NCBI RefSeq assembly: GCF_015265455.1
Contig: NZ_CP054492.1
Span: 1,612,001-1,676,000 of the forward strand
Origin: Candidatus Sulfurimonas baltica
GTDB lineage: Bacteria > Campylobacterota > Campylobacteria > Campylobacterales > Sulfurimonadaceae
DNA: 64,000 nucleotides
Reading direction: 5' to 3'
The notes beneath the pieces were generated by a model that was given only the letters and a program-made list of their open reading frames with translations, did no database searches and was not told where the DNA came from. Position 1 is the stretch's first letter, and every line of letters starts with the position of its first letter. Shown piece by piece: positions 8,780-19,512 of the stretch. The position numbers were made by a program, and so were the translations under genes.

Positions 8780-10348
8780 CTATCTTGCGAACACAACAGC
8801 TCTACTCTCTCTAATAACATTAACTTTAATTTCACCTGGATATTGAACTCTTGCCTCTATCTCTTTAGCTATCTCATTTGCAAGCAAAATAGACTCATCA
8901 TCGTTCACAAGCGAAGCGTTAACTAATACTCTCACTTCTCTTCCGGCATTTATAGCATAAGCTTGGCTTACGCCTATGTGCTCCGAAGCTATTTCCTCTA
9001 TTTCTGTAACTCTTTTTAGGAAACTCTCTAATACTTCTCGTCTGGCCCCTGGTCTTGCAGCTGATAGTGCATCTGCCGCACAAACTGCTCCACACTCTAT
9101 AGAATTTATCTCTTCATGACCATGATGAGCATAAATAGCGTTAATAACTACAGTATGCTCATTGTAGCGGTTACAAATATTTGCCCCCAAATCAACATGA
9201 TTACCATCATGATCATGAGTCAAAGCTTTACCTATATCATGAAGTAGTCCTGCTCTTTTTGCCAGCCTTGAATCTCCACCCATTTCAGCAGCCATTATTC
9301 CAGCTAAATGAGCAACTTCAAGAGTGTGTGCCAATGCATTTTGTCCATAACTTGCACGATAACGCAATTTTCCAATTAGTTTTACAAGCTCTGGATGCAT
9401 AGCACCTATATCCATATCTGCAAGAAGATTTTCACCCTCGGCTAATATAGAAGCTTCAAATTCATCACAAACTTTTGTGTAGATTTCTTCAATACGTGCC
9501 GGCTGAATACGACCATCTTCTATAAGAAGTTCTATTGTCTTAGTAGCAATTGCTCTACGGTAGAGATTAAAACTACTAACAAGTATAGCATTTGGAGTAT
9601 CATCAATAATTATATCAACACCCAAAAGTGTCTCTAGGGCTTTTATGTTTCTACCCTCTTTACCGATTATACGACCCTTCAATTCATCATTATCAAGGTG
9701 AATTAAATTAGTAAGTCTCTCCGAAGCAAATTCTCCTGCAAATCTACTTGTTGCTTGCGCTAAAATATAATTTGCTTTCTTTTTAGCCTCTTTTTTTGCT
9801 TCATTTTCATAACGCCTAACAATATGTGCTATCTCTGCACGAGATTTTTCTTCTACTTTTTCAAGTAAAACAGCTCTTGCTTCATCTTCTGTCATTCCTG
9901 CACAATGTTCTATATTGTGGAGTGCTTCATCAATCTTTTTTTCATATCTCATTTTTAGTGAGTTTAGAGATTTTTCATTTCTTTGTAAATCAACTTTTCT
10001 AGCTTTTAAAGTAGCACTATCTTCATAAAGTTTTTTTTCTTCACTTTGCTTGTACCTTTTAAAGCTGTCTTCTTTTCGTATTACATCATCTTCTCTTTGA
10101 TGAAGGTCTTCCTTAGCCCTTGCTTTTGCACTTTCATACTTTTTATTTGCTTCTAACTCAATCTCTTGAGCTTTTATGTTAGATTTGCTTAAAAGTATAT
10201 GTGCTTCATTCTCAATAGCACTTGCTTTTGCCTTGGCTTTATCGACATAAATATCAAAATTAGCGTTAGTTATTTTTCTAGAAATCAAAAAACCTGCAAG
10301 CCCACTAAAGGTTGCTATTGAGCTACCTATTAGTATTTCGCTTAACAT
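8780..10348 (-). CDS. rny: Ribonuclease Y
   Basis: Membrane-anchored endoribonuclease that starts mRNA decay. The 522-residue protein has an N-terminal transmembrane helix (about 1-20), a long charged coiled coil (about 30-190), a KH domain with IIGKEGRNIKALE (about 230-242), and an HD domain with LLHDIGKA (about 369-376) holding the metal ligands. The length is normal for the family. It starts just after fthC with one base between, so both are likely on one transcript. Confidence 0.95.
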   Translation of the reverse strand: MLSEILIGSSIATFSGLAGFLISRKITNANFDIYVDKAKAKASAIENEAHILLSKSNIKAQEIELEANKKYESAKARAKEDLHQREDDVIRKEDSFKRYKQSEEKKLYEDSATLKARKVDLQRNEKSLNSLKMRYEKKIDEALHNIEHCAGMTEDEARAVLLEKVEEKSRAEIAHIVRRYENEAKKEAKKKANYILAQATSRFAGEFASERLTNLIHLDNDELKGRIIGKEGRNIKALETLLGVDIIIDDTPNAILVSSFNLYRRAIATKTIELLIEDGRIQPARIEEIYTKVCDEFEASILAEGENLLADMDIGAMHPELVKLIGKLRYRASYGQNALAHTLEVAHLAGIMAAEMGGDSRLAKRAGLLHDIGKALTHDHDGNHVDLGANICNRYNEHTVVINAIYAHHGHEEINSIECGAVCAADALSAARPGARREVLESFLKRVTEIEEIASEHIGVSQAYAINAGREVRVLVNASLVNDDESILLANEIAKEIEARVQYPGEIKVNVIRESRAVVFAR

Positions 10349-10349
10349 T

Positions 10350-10928
10350 TCATTTCCTGTTTTTAGCCCTTGTTAAGTATTTATTTTCAACTTGAACATG
10401 TGGCGTTATTAATAAATCACATGTGATGTCATAATCATCACAAATAAATTCTTTTGTTTGACAAAATTCTGTTTGTACAAAAATTATATATGGTCTCTTT
10501 TTTAACCTTGCAAAGAAACGGTCATACATTCCTTTTCCAAACCCAACTCTTTGTAATTTACCATCCATACCTACTATAGGCACAACGGCTATATCTATAT
10601 TTTTTATTTCTCTTAAACTATTTCCCGCTTCATAAATACCAAATTTTTTCTTCCTAAGCGGTAATCTAAATGGTACCATCTTAAAACTTTCGCCTTCCAT
10701 AAACGGAACAAAAATGTCATGCTTTTTTCTCAATTTATTCATTGTTTTAGTTATATTTGCTTCAAAGGGAAGTGGTATAAATAGAAGTATTTTTTTCTTT
10801 TTTAAACCCAAAATTTTATCTAATAATTTTGAATTTAATTTTGAATTTTTATATATATTATTTATTTTGGAGCTATTTTTTATCTTTTTTAAACAATTGC
10901 GTCTAAATATTGTTTTGGATAGGGACAT
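10350..10928 (-). CDS. fthC: 5-formyltetrahydrofolate cyclo-ligase
   Basis: Converts 5-formyl-THF to 5,10-methenyl-THF with ATP. At 192 residues it has normal length, a very lysine/asparagine-rich N-terminus, and the family motif VGFGKGMYDRFF near residues 126-137, with VPIVGMDG before it. It lies upstream of rny on the same strand. Confidence 0.85.
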   Translation of the reverse strand: MSLSKTIFRRNCLKKIKNSSKINNIYKNSKLNSKLLDKILGLKKKKILLFIPLPFEANITKTMNKLRKKHDIFVPFMEGESFKMVPFRLPLRKKKFGIYEAGNSLREIKNIDIAVVPIVGMDGKLQRVGFGKGMYDRFFARLKKRPYIIFVQTEFCQTKEFICDDYDITCDLLITPHVQVENKYLTRAKNRK

Positions 10929-10991
10929 ATTAAATCTTTATGGATATAATTTCGCTAATTTTACTCTAAAAACAGAAAACAAGGTGACAAA

Positions 10992-11558
10992 ATGTTAAAA
11001 AAATCAATTTTATTTATATCCATACTATCAACTCTTATTTTTCAAGGTTGTTCAAACGATGAAAATAAGGATGTCACTAAAAGTGCTAACGACATGATAT
11101 CAGTAAATGAGTATGTACTAACTGGACTTGATTCAAAACAGTATGTTGTAAAGAAAAAAGATAACGGATTTGTTCTAGAGGGCGCGAAAGGAAAAGTAGT
11201 AATCTTTGATATATTTGCAACTTGGTGTCCACCATGTAAAGCAGCTGCTACACACTTAAGTTCACTTCAAGAAAAATATAAAGATGACCTTATAATTATC
11301 GGCATAACAATTGAAGACAAAATTTCAAATGAAAAACTATTGGATTTTGCAAAAGAGTATACAGCAAACTATACTTTGGTAAATTCAGACCAAAATCGTC
11401 GTTTAACAAATGCTATCGCTTTTGAACTAGAGCTTGGAGACAGATATCCAATTCCAACAATGGCAATGTACAAAGATGGTGTACTAATCAACCATTTTAT
11501 AGGCGCAACTGAAGAAGAGTTTATAGAGAGTGACATCAAGAGAGCTTTAGGAAAATAA
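10992..11558 (+). CDS. TlpA-like thioredoxin-fold lipoprotein
   Basis: 188 residues. The N-terminus is a lipoprotein signal with lipobox FQGC (Cys at residue 20). The redox motif FATWCPPCK is at about residues 73-81, followed by the cis-Pro region PIPTMAM. This is a TlpA/ResA-type periplasmic thiol-disulfide reductase, likely used in cytochrome c or outer-envelope protein maturation. The gene is 10 bp ahead of ftsY and probably shares its transcript. Confidence 0.85.
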   Translation: MLKKSILFISILSTLIFQGCSNDENKDVTKSANDMISVNEYVLTGLDSKQYVVKKKDNGFVLEGAKGKVVIFDIFATWCPPCKAAATHLSSLQEKYKDDLIIIGITIEDKISNEKLLDFAKEYTANYTLVNSDQNRRLTNAIAFELELGDRYPIPTMAMYKDGVLINHFIGATEEEFIESDIKRALGK

Positions 11559-11568
11559 GGAATTACCA

Positions 11569-12444
11569 ATGTTTGGTTTTATAAAAAAATCTCTTGCTAA
11601 AACTGCAGAAGCAATAAAAGCAGTAGCACCAAAAAGAAAAATATCGTTCACAAAAGAAGAACTTGAAGATATTCTACTAGAAGCTGACGTTGAATATGCA
11701 CTGGTTGAGATTATTCTAAATGAGATGTATCAAAGTAAAATTACGCGTGATATTTTACGCTCAAAGCTTTTAGCAACTTTGGCTTACACTTCATACAAAG
11801 AACCTGAATTCAATGCACCTTTTGTAGAATTGATAGTGGGCGTAAACGGTGCTGGAAAAACAACAACTATCTCAAAACTTGCATCTAGGTATAAAAATGA
11901 AGGCAAAAAAGTTTTACTAGGTGCGGGAGACACTTTTAGAGCTGCTGCAATAGAGCAACTAACTTTATGGTCTAAAAAGCTTGATATTCCTATCGTTGCA
12001 TCAAAACAAGGACACGACAGCTCTGCTGTAGCTTATGATGCTATAGACTCTGCGAAATCAAAAGGTTTTGATAATGTTATCATTGATACAGCCGGCAGAC
12101 TTCATACGCAGACAAACTTATCTAATGAACTTAAAAAAATAAAACGTATCTGTGATAAAGCTCATGCAGGAGCACCTCACAGAACAGTTCTTGTCATAGA
12201 CGGAACACAGGGTAATTCAGCTATTGCACAAGCTAAAGCATTTAATGAGATGATAGGGATAGATGGTATTATAATCACAAAGCTAGACGGTACTGCAAAA
12301 GGTGGAAGTATATTCAGCATAGCCTATGCGCTTGAACTTCCTATACTTTATGTTGGAACAGGTGAGCAACCAGAAAACTTAACTCCATTTGACAAGTATG
12401 AGTTTGTTGATGGTTTATTGGATATTATTTTTATAGAAGAGTAA
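11569..12444 (+). CDS. ftsY: Signal recognition particle receptor FtsY
   Basis: SRP-receptor GTPase that docks ribosome-SRP complexes at the membrane. The 291-residue protein lacks the long acidic N-terminal region of the E. coli protein, as is common outside enterics. It shows an N-domain (about 1-85), then [15 protein letters not shown] (G1, about 89-103), [16 protein letters not shown] (G3) and [10 protein letters not shown] (G4). It follows the TlpA-like lipoprotein gene by 10 bp. Confidence 0.95.
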   Translation: MFGFIKKSLAKTAEAIKAVAPKRKISFTKEELEDILLEADVEYALVEIILNEMYQSKITRDILRSKLLATLAYTSYKEPEFNAPFVELIVGVNGAGKTTTISKLASRYKNEGKKVLLGAGDTFRAAAIEQLTLWSKKLDIPIVASKQGHDSSAVAYDAIDSAKSKGFDNVIIDTAGRLHTQTNLSNELKKIKRICDKAHAGAPHRTVLVIDGTQGNSAIAQAKAFNEMIGIDGIIITKLDGTAKGGSIFSIAYALELPILYVGTGEQPENLTPFDKYEFVDGLLDIIFIEE

Positions 12445-12472
12445 AGACAAAGAGAAGTTTACTCTCTAAGTT

Positions 12473-14530
12473 CTAAGTTTTGTAAGACTCTAAAAGAGTG
12501 TTTAGTTTTGTAGTCATTGAAGATAACTGATTAGAGGCAGATGCAATTCCCTCAACACTCTTAGTATTTGAAACGGACAATTCTTTTACAATGTCAACTT
12601 TCATAATTATATCTTCGATTGCTTTGCCGTTGTCAATATATCCTTGAACCATATCATCAACTTTAATGACAGCGCTTCCCATAAGTGTTACACTGTTAGA
12701 TATTTCATCTTGAGCATTAATCGCATTTTCTGATAACTTCTCTATTGCTAATGAATTTTCTGAAATAGCTTCACTAACATCTGAAATTGATTGAACAATA
12801 ACACTTATAGTAGCGTTAATCTCTGATAGTGACTTTTGTGTTCTATCTGCTAGTTTTCTAACCTCGTCTGCTACTACTGCAAATCCTCTCCCATGTTCAC
12901 CTGCACGTGCTGCTTCAATTGCAGCGTTTAGTGCTAATAGGTTTGTCTGATCTGCTATATCGGAGATAACTCCTAAAATAGCTTTTACCTGTTGTGCATC
13001 AGAACTCAAATTTAGAAGTCTGCCTGCTAATTCCGATTCAACTTCACTTCTTGTTCTGATGTCATCAGAAAGAGCTACTATAATTTTACTTGTGCTTAAC
13101 ATTGTTGATTCAGCGCTGTCTATTTCATATTTTGTAGCTTTTGCATTCTCAATAGAGCCCTGAAGAACACCTTGAAGCCTTTTTCCATGGGAGCTGACAT
13201 TGCTTACAATTTCAGACTCCTCTTCAGCTTTTTTACCAATTTCTTTGGATGTTTTTGCCAACTCTTCAGAAACGGATAAATTTTCGTTACTTGTAAACTT
13301 TGCATGTACAATAGTATCTTGAACTTTTTTAATAAAATCATTAACATGGTTACTAACTCTGGCAATTTCATTGTTACCTTGAATATTTAACCTTTGCGTA
13401 AGATCACCTTCCCCATGAGCTAAATCTTCTGCTCTATCTTCCAACTCTTTTAGAGGACGAACCAAAACTACAGTCAATAAGAGAGAAGAAGCTATTAGAG
13501 ATATTATAAAAATTACTCCAGATATTATAATCATAGTGTTTCGTAAGTTATCCGGCTCTTTCATAACTTCAATCTCATCAATCTCACTCATAATGGCCCA
13601 AGTTAAGTCTTTGCCAATTTTTATAGGTCTATATGCAGATAAAATTGATTTTTTATTATTGTCTGAAACAATTTGTATGTCTGTTTTTCCAGATAAAACA
13701 TTTGAAGCAGCTTGTGTTTTTACAGAACCTAATGTAGGATTAGCAAATGATGCTTTAATTGATCGTTCTGTAGGATTAAGAAAACTATCACTTCTCATAA
13801 GATTATCTTTTCCTATAAGATAATCCTCCTGAGACTCTCCATATCCATCTCTAAATGTCATAATTTCATTAATTGACTTTTCGGATATTTGAAATACTAA
13901 AATACCTTTAAGAAAACCATTTACCATAATAGGTGCCCCAACAAACATCGTAGGCTCACTCTTATTCGGAGTATAAGGTTGCATATCAACAAAAACAGGG
14001 CGTTTTAAATCTTTAACTTTTTTCCAGACTTCGCCTAAAGCAGAGTTTTTAAGATGTCCACTACTTAGATTTGCTCCAATATCTGACTTTTTTGCCTGAG
14101 AGTACATAACATGACCATGATCTTTACAGATAATATATAAATCACTATATTTATATCCTTTTGCATAATATTGAAAAAACTCATCATACTTGTCAATTAT
14201 ATCATCTACATCCATGTCCTCTACGGGGTAAGGATCTGTAGCTTGTACTTTAAGTTCTCTGTGTAATATTATTAATTCAGAAAGAATCTTCATCACATTC
14301 GCATTAAGAGCTAAGACATTTATATCAACTATTGTTTTAGAGAAAAAACGCTCTATTTCATTTGCCTTAACCTCTCTAGAAGAGACTAAAGAGTTATAAG
14401 ATTTCTTCAAAATTACATCTTTACTCTGTGCTGAAATAATAACTGTCATTGACACTGCCATAAAAATCATAGCACCTATCAACAAAGCAATTGTTTTGGT
14501 TTTTAGTGATATATCTGTTAAACTACCCAT
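12473..14530 (-). CDS. Methyl-accepting chemotaxis protein with periplasmic sensor domain
   Basis: 685-residue transmembrane receptor. One N-terminal helix (about 10-32) and a second (about 330-352) bracket a large periplasmic domain that looks like a double Cache (dCACHE) sensor. A HAMP linker follows ([18 protein letters not shown], about 353-370), then the signalling coiled coil with the hairpin tip [19 protein letters not shown] near 545-563. The ligand is unknown. No che genes are adjacent. The protein ends without a CheR-docking pentapeptide that I can recognise. Confidence 0.88.
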   Translation of the reverse strand: MGSLTDISLKTKTIALLIGAMIFMAVSMTVIISAQSKDVILKKSYNSLVSSREVKANEIERFFSKTIVDINVLALNANVMKILSELIILHRELKVQATDPYPVEDMDVDDIIDKYDEFFQYYAKGYKYSDLYIICKDHGHVMYSQAKKSDIGANLSSGHLKNSALGEVWKKVKDLKRPVFVDMQPYTPNKSEPTMFVGAPIMVNGFLKGILVFQISEKSINEIMTFRDGYGESQEDYLIGKDNLMRSDSFLNPTERSIKASFANPTLGSVKTQAASNVLSGKTDIQIVSDNNKKSILSAYRPIKIGKDLTWAIMSEIDEIEVMKEPDNLRNTMIIISGVIFIISLIASSLLLTVVLVRPLKELEDRAEDLAHGEGDLTQRLNIQGNNEIARVSNHVNDFIKKVQDTIVHAKFTSNENLSVSEELAKTSKEIGKKAEEESEIVSNVSSHGKRLQGVLQGSIENAKATKYEIDSAESTMLSTSKIIVALSDDIRTRSEVESELAGRLLNLSSDAQQVKAILGVISDIADQTNLLALNAAIEAARAGEHGRGFAVVADEVRKLADRTQKSLSEINATISVIVQSISDVSEAISENSLAIEKLSENAINAQDEISNSVTLMGSAVIKVDDMVQGYIDNGKAIEDIIMKVDIVKELSVSNTKSVEGIASASNQLSSMTTKLNTLLESYKT

Positions 14531-14765
14531 TATTTTCCTTTATATAATTCTCGTAATATACTGTAAATATGCTTAAATAACATAAAACAACAATTAATTC
14601 TATGAATACATATTCATAGAATTAATTGTGCTCAAAATAGAATAATCTAGCCTTTTAAAAGTTTTATACTATAACAATTACAAAATTATGACATTTTGCA
14701 ATACTTTAATCTTCTACATGTAAAACTATGTATAATTTTTAATAATTAAATATAAGGCTCGCTTC

Positions 14766-16112
14766 ATGGCTAAAATAAAAATTCTTTTTGAATGTCAACA
14801 TTGTGGAATGACTACTCCAAAATGGATGGGTAAATGTACAAACTGTGGAGCTTGGGATTCACTTGTAGAACTTAACGAACATCAACAAGAAGTTGTTAAG
14901 CAGACAAAGTCTGCATCCAACAGCTCTTCAAAAGCAGTAAGTATAAATGATATAAAAGAAGAAGATATTTACAGATTTAGTTCTCACGACAAAGAGCTCG
15001 ATATGGTTCTTGGCGGTGGAGTTGTTCCTGGCTCTCTTACACTTATTGGAGGAAGTCCTGGAGTTGGTAAATCTACACTACTTTTAAAAGTAGGAGGTGA
15101 TATTGCATCTAGTGGAAAAAATGTTCTTTATGTAACAGGAGAAGAGTCTAGCGGACAGATTAAAATGCGCGCAAATCGTCTAAAGGCAAATCAAAATTCT
15201 CTATACCTTTTAGCTGAAATCAGACTTGAACAAGTTTTAGTTGAACTTGAGCACAGAGATTATGATTTTTTAATTATTGATTCAATTCAGACACTATATT
15301 CTGAAGCGATTAGTTCTGCACCCGGCTCCGTAACACAGGTAAGGCAGATAACATTTGAGTTAATGAGAATAGCAAAAGACAAAGGTATAGCAATATTTAT
15401 TATTGGACATATCACAAAAGAGGGTTCTATAGCTGGTCCTAGAGTGTTAGAACACATGGTTGACACAGTGCTGTATTTTGAAGGAGATTCTTCACAGGAA
15501 CTTAGAATACTAAGGGGCTTTAAAAACCGTTTTGGACCAACTAGTGAAATAGGTGTTTTTGAGATGAGAAGCGATGGTTTGGTCTCTGCTACTGATGTTG
15601 CTTCAAGATTTTTCAATCGAAACTCAGAGCAAGCAGGCTCAGCTTTAACTGTAATTATGGAAGGTTCTCGCCCAATAATACTAGAAGTTCAAGCACTTGT
15701 ATCAGAGTCTCACACTAATAATTCAAAAAGACAGGCAACCGGATTTGACAACAATAGGTTAAATATGCTCTTAGCATTACTAGAGAGAAAGCTAGAAATT
15801 CCACTTTCTGGTTATGATGTATTTATTAACATAACTGGTGGAATAAAAATAACTGAAACATCTGCAGATTTAGCAGTATTAGCAGCAATAATAAGTAGTT
15901 TTAGGAATAGGGTAATATCAAAAGAGACAGTTTTTATAGGGGAAGTTTCTCTTGTTGGTGATGTAAGAGAAGTTTATGCGATGGATGCCAGACTTAAGGA
16001 GGCCAAAATGCAAAATATTACAAAAGTATTATTAGCAAAAAAACCACTTGAAAAAACTAGTATGAAAATTTTTCTAGTCGATGAAGTTACCAAACTAATT
16101 GAATGGTACTAA
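14766..16112 (+). CDS. radA: DNA repair protein RadA
   Basis: RecA-like branch-migration ATPase in recombination. The 448-residue protein has an N-terminal zinc finger (CQHCG and CTNCGAW, about residues 10-29), Walker A GGSPGVGKSTLL (about 94-105), the RadA motif KNRFG (about 254-258) and a Lon-like C-terminal domain. The length is normal. A TACATGTA word lies 50 bp upstream. Confidence 0.95.
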   Translation: MAKIKILFECQHCGMTTPKWMGKCTNCGAWDSLVELNEHQQEVVKQTKSASNSSSKAVSINDIKEEDIYRFSSHDKELDMVLGGGVVPGSLTLIGGSPGVGKSTLLLKVGGDIASSGKNVLYVTGEESSGQIKMRANRLKANQNSLYLLAEIRLEQVLVELEHRDYDFLIIDSIQTLYSEAISSAPGSVTQVRQITFELMRIAKDKGIAIFIIGHITKEGSIAGPRVLEHMVDTVLYFEGDSSQELRILRGFKNRFGPTSEIGVFEMRSDGLVSATDVASRFFNRNSEQAGSALTVIMEGSRPIILEVQALVSESHTNNSKRQATGFDNNRLNMLLALLERKLEIPLSGYDVFINITGGIKITETSADLAVLAAIISSFRNRVISKETVFIGEVSLVGDVREVYAMDARLKEAKMQNITKVLLAKKPLEKTSMKIFLVDEVTKLIEWY

Positions 16113-16176
16113 TTTAAAACCACTTTTAACTATAAAAGATGTATAATTTCAAAAACATTTATACAAAGGGATAGAG

Positions 16177-16437
16177 ATGATTGATGCTGAGTTTAGAAGT
16201 GAAGAGAGATTTTCAAAATTATCATTAGCGTATGAGGGAAAAGAAGAGAAAGAAATTGTTAATTCATGTGTAGAGAAAATAATTGCTGAGTATACTACTA
16301 AACCTGAAACTTATACATGTACTATTTCAAATAATAGAGAGGTATTAGTTATTGAATACCATGATGATTCAACTCGCGAGTCAGGTGATATATTTGAAAA
16401 AATTATAAAAAGTTTAAATATAAGAAAGTGTGATTAA
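16177..16437 (+). CDS. Small conserved-looking hypothetical protein
   Basis: 86 residues, acidic, mixed alpha/beta character, no signal peptide or membrane segment. I do not recognise the family. A clear AAGGGA ribosome site lies ahead of the ATG. It sits between radA and fliL on the same strand, with 64 and 78 bp gaps, so a link to flagella or repair is only positional. Confidence 0.6.
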   Translation: MIDAEFRSEERFSKLSLAYEGKEEKEIVNSCVEKIIAEYTTKPETYTCTISNNREVLVIEYHDDSTRESGDIFEKIIKSLNIRKCD

Positions 16438-16515
16438 TTAATATTAATAAAACAACTGTTTATAAAAACGTATAAATTTTGATATACTAACAGAACTAAA
16501 ATCAAGGAAGATACA

Positions 16516-17064
16516 ATGGCTGAAGAAGAGAATAAAGAAGAAACAACAGGGGCAGATAAAAAACCGAAAAATATGCTAATGATAATTATCATAGCAGTCT
16601 TGGTTCTTATTATTATTGGTGGTGCTGTTGTTGCTGTCCTCTTAATGGGTGGAGAAGAAGCTCAAGTTCAACAAAAAAGTGCTCCTCAGATGCAAGAAAA
16701 AACTACTTCAGATAGATCAAGAAGAAGTTCGGACATAGAACCTTCAAAAAAACTTAGCGAAATTGGTATTTTATATCCACTTGATACATTTACTGTTAAT
16801 TTAAAAAGTGATGCTGGTCGTCGTTATTTAAAAGCGACAATATCACTGGAATTAAATGGCAAAGAATTAAGTATGGAACTTGATAATAAATCTCCTGTTA
16901 TTAGAGACAGAATTATTAGAATTTTAACATCAAAGACATTGGAAGAGATTTCGTCGAAAAAGGGTAAACAAAAAGTTTCAGAACAAATCATGGACACACT
17001 AAATTCTATGATTGTTGATGGAAATGTGGAAGGTATATACTTTACAGATTTTGTTATTCAGTAA
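16516..17064 (+). CDS. fliL: Flagellar basal body-associated protein FliL
   Basis: 182 residues. After a charged cytoplasmic start, one transmembrane helix (about residues 21-45, rich in Ile/Val) leads to a periplasmic domain with DTFTVNLKSDAGRRYLKATISLE, cut here into DTFTVNL and RRYLKATISLE, which is the FliL core pattern. FliL supports torque at the stator ring. A strong AAGGAAG ribosome site precedes the ATG. The acpS start codon follows the stop directly. Confidence 0.88.
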   Translation: MAEEENKEETTGADKKPKNMLMIIIIAVLVLIIIGGAVVAVLLMGGEEAQVQQKSAPQMQEKTTSDRSRRSSDIEPSKKLSEIGILYPLDTFTVNLKSDAGRRYLKATISLELNGKELSMELDNKSPVIRDRIIRILTSKTLEEISSKKGKQKVSEQIMDTLNSMIVDGNVEGIYFTDFVIQ

Positions 17065-17430
17065 ATGATTGGTATAGACTTAATTAAAACCTCTCGTATG
17101 AATCGCTTAATAGAGCGATTTGGCGAAAAAGCACTTCTAAAATTTCTTTGCCCAGATGAAATCAATCTTGTTAAAAACTATAAAACTGCTTCTGGATTTT
17201 GGGCAGCTAAAGAGGCATGTTCAAAAGCTCTTGGAGTTGGAATAGGCTCAGAATGTGGTTTTCATGATATACAAATTGAAAAAACTGTAAAAGGTGCCCC
17301 TATTTTAAAGTTCTCAAAAAAAATCATTGACAACTTTAAAATAACAGATAGTAGTCTATCAATAACGCACGATGGTGAATATGCTATAGCTGTAGTAGCT
17401 ATCGAATCATCCACCACCAACAAAATCTAA
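17065..17430 (+). CDS. acpS: Holo-acyl-carrier-protein synthase
   Basis: Transfers 4'-phosphopantetheine from CoA to ACP. At 121 residues it has [11 protein letters not shown] at the start (the Asp binds Mg) and [13 protein letters not shown] near residues 49-61 (the Glu of the KEA motif). It begins immediately after the fliL stop with no spacer, so translation is coupled. Its last 8 codons overlap the 3' end of the convergent thiS gene by 24 bp. Confidence 0.93.
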   Translation: MIGIDLIKTSRMNRLIERFGEKALLKFLCPDEINLVKNYKTASGFWAAKEACSKALGVGIGSECGFHDIQIEKTVKGAPILKFSKKIIDNFKITDSSLSITHDGEYAIAVVAIESSTTNKI

Positions 17431-17607
17431 TAACTCCAACTTATCTCCATCACATAATTTATATGAACTCCAATTTTCTTGTTTTACTATCTCCATATTA
17501 ACTGCCGCTGCCATAACTTTATTAGTCAAATCAAGCTCTGTCAAAATAATTTCAAGGGTTAAGTCTTGAGCAAACTCTTTTATTTCGCCATTTATAATTA
17601 TTTTCAT
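17407..17607 (-). CDS. thiS: Sulfur carrier protein ThiS
   Basis: 66-residue ubiquitin-like sulfur carrier for thiazole synthesis. It has MKIIINGE at the start, [12 protein letters not shown] in the middle, and ends in FVGGG, giving the C-terminal Gly-Gly needed for thiocarboxylation (here three Gly). Its 3' end overlaps acpS antiparallel. No thiG or thiF is adjacent. Confidence 0.85.
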   Translation of the reverse strand: MKIIINGEIKEFAQDLTLEIILTELDLTNKVMAAAVNMEIVKQENWSSYKLCDGDKLELLDFVGGG

Positions 17608-17703
17608 TGTTATCTCTTTTTATTGTAATAATATCTTACTTTATTGAATATATAATATATAAATAGGTATAATCGTTCATAAAATATACATAAAGTGATA
17701 ATA

Positions 17704-18450
17704 ATGCTAAATTCTAAAGAATTGCTAGTTTACACTAGAGAGTTGTCTATTCTTTTCGTAGAAGATATTGAAGATTTAAGAGCAAATACATCTGAAATTT
17801 TAAAAAATTTTTTTAAAAGAGTTGATACTGCTGTCAATGGGGAAGATGCACTTAAAAAATATAAAGACTATCACAATGAAAACTCTACCTACTATGATAT
17901 TATACTTTCTGATATTCAGATGCCTCGATTAAATGGCGTTGAATTAGTAGCAAACATTTACAATATAAATTCAAATCAAAAAGTTATAATTTTATCCGCA
18001 TATGATGATTCTAAATACTTACTGCCTTTAATAAACTTAGGAATTGAACAGTTTATTAAAAAGCCAATAGATTATCAAAACTTACTTCAAGCACTGCTAA
18101 ATGCATCTAAGAATGTAAAATTATCAAATAAAAAAGATAAGGATGAATTCTCAATTATAAAGCTAAATGATTCATTTACATTTAATAAAGAAAGTAATCT
18201 TATTTTAAATAACGGTACTGCGATTCCAATAACAAAATATGAAATAATTTTCTTACAAATACTTATCCAAAATATTGGAAAAATATATTCAAATGAAGAT
18301 ATAACAGCTCACTATTGTTCTCTCAATGAGTGCTTAGATACAACAAATATAAGAAAGCTTGTCTCTAAACTCAGAAAAAAACTGCCAGACAACTGCATAG
18401 AAAGTATTTATGGAATAGGATATAGATTAACACCTTATTTAGATATTTAA
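17704..18450 (+). CDS. Orphan response regulator, OmpR/PhoB type
   Basis: 248 residues from the ATG; a GTG three codons upstream is the alternative start. The receiver has FVEDIED (acidic pocket), SDIQMPRLNG with the phospho-Asp near residue 69, SAYDD and KKPID. The C-terminal half is a winged-helix DNA-binding domain (TKYEIIFLQILI through IYGIGYRL). No kinase is adjacent on either side, so the partner is unknown. Confidence 0.85.
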   Translation: MLNSKELLVYTRELSILFVEDIEDLRANTSEILKNFFKRVDTAVNGEDALKKYKDYHNENSTYYDIILSDIQMPRLNGVELVANIYNINSNQKVIILSAYDDSKYLLPLINLGIEQFIKKPIDYQNLLQALLNASKNVKLSNKKDKDEFSIIKLNDSFTFNKESNLILNNGTAIPITKYEIIFLQILIQNIGKIYSNEDITAHYCSLNECLDTTNIRKLVSKLRKKLPDNCIESIYGIGYRLTPYLDI

Positions 18451-18546
18451 CACAACTATTTAAAATTATCTTTTCTAATTAAAACCCTACATAAAAAATG
18501 CAAATTGTACGATATATACTTAGCTTTATGAATAAAAGGATTTATC

Positions 18547-18690
18547 ATGTTAGTTTATATTGAATACGAGAAGTATGATGAAGAGTTAGATAATGAGAAT
18601 GAGGAAACAGAAAATAGTTATGAATACGATTGCACTTACGAAGAAGAGTCTTATGATTATACTGATGATGAAGATAGCTATTATCTATAG
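18547..18690 (+). CDS. Small acidic tyrosine-rich protein (47 aa)
   Basis: ATG-to-TAG frame of 47 codons with a good AAAAGGA ribosome site 7 bp ahead. About half of the residues are Asp, Glu or Tyr (for example EYEKYDEELDNENEE and ESYDYTDDEDSYYL), with a single Cys. There is no signal peptide or membrane helix. The composition is not random for the surrounding AT-rich DNA, and the ribosome site supports translation. I do not recognise a family. It lies between an orphan response regulator and the convergent wtpB-like gene. Confidence 0.5.
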   Translation: MLVYIEYEKYDEELDNENEETENSYEYDCTYEEESYDYTDDEDSYYL

Positions 18691-18708
18691 TTAAAAAAGG
18701 ATTTTTAA

Positions 18709-19488
18709 CTATAAGCGATTTGTAATAAATCTAACTACTAAAAATACCAGCATACTAAAACCTATGATTACTGCTGCTAATGGTGCACTATAGCTGAGAC
18801 CATAACTGTTGAATCTGTCAAAAATAAGAACAGGTGTTGTCATAGGGTGGTAAACCAAAATAACTATTGCACCAAACTCGCCAAGACCCCTGCTCCACAT
18901 CATTAAAGCACCATTTATTATGTCTTTTTTTGCATTAGGTATCGTAACTCTAAAAAATACACTAATAGGAGAGGCCCCTAATGTTCTTGCTGTTTTTTCA
19001 AGTTTGACATCTACTTTTCTAAATCCGTCTTTTGCACTGTTTATTAAAAATGGAGCTGACAAAAACATCATAGCTATCATGATTCCGTACTCGGTTCCTA
19101 TAAACTCAATGCCAAAAAATTTAAAAAATTCACCTATTTGTGTGTCTCCAAAAGTTGTAAGAAGTGCGATACCTGCAGCAGTGTGAGGTATCATAACCGG
19201 AATATCAATAAGTGATTCAACTGCGCTTTTGCCATAAAAATCATATCTGGCTATTACATAAGCGAGTGGCAAACCTGTAAAAAGTACAAAAACCATTGCC
19301 CACGCAGATACTTTCATAGTAAGAATTATTGAATCTATTGCTTCACCATCTTTTATGGTCTCAAGCAGCTTTTCACTTCCCACACCAATAAATATTTTAA
19401 TGATAGGAATGCTTAGAAAAAACACTATAATCAGTGCTAAGACTATTAATGTTATGTTAAATAAATTGCTTTTGTTTATTGCTTTCAC
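18709..19488 (-). CDS. wtpB: Tungstate/molybdate ABC transporter permease
   Basis: 259 residues from the GTG at 19488, which has an AAGGAAG ribosome site; a longer reading to 19548 would run into a palindromic repeat and is unlikely. Several membrane helices and the permease loop DVKLEKTARTLGASPISVFF (EAA motif for coupling to the ATPase) are visible. It is the membrane subunit of the oxyanion importer encoded with the two genes upstream. Choice between tungstate and molybdate is not possible from the permease alone. Confidence 0.83.
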   Translation of the reverse strand: MKAINKSNLFNITLIVLALIIVFFLSIPIIKIFIGVGSEKLLETIKDGEAIDSIILTMKVSAWAMVFVLFTGLPLAYVIARYDFYGKSAVESLIDIPVMIPHTAAGIALLTTFGDTQIGEFFKFFGIEFIGTEYGIMIAMMFLSAPFLINSAKDGFRKVDVKLEKTARTLGASPISVFFRVTIPNAKKDIINGALMMWSRGLGEFGAIVILVYHPMTTPVLIFDRFNSYGLSYSAPLAAVIIGFSMLVFLVVRFITNRL

Positions 19489-19512
19489 TGTACTTCCTTT
19501 TTTTATAATCAA

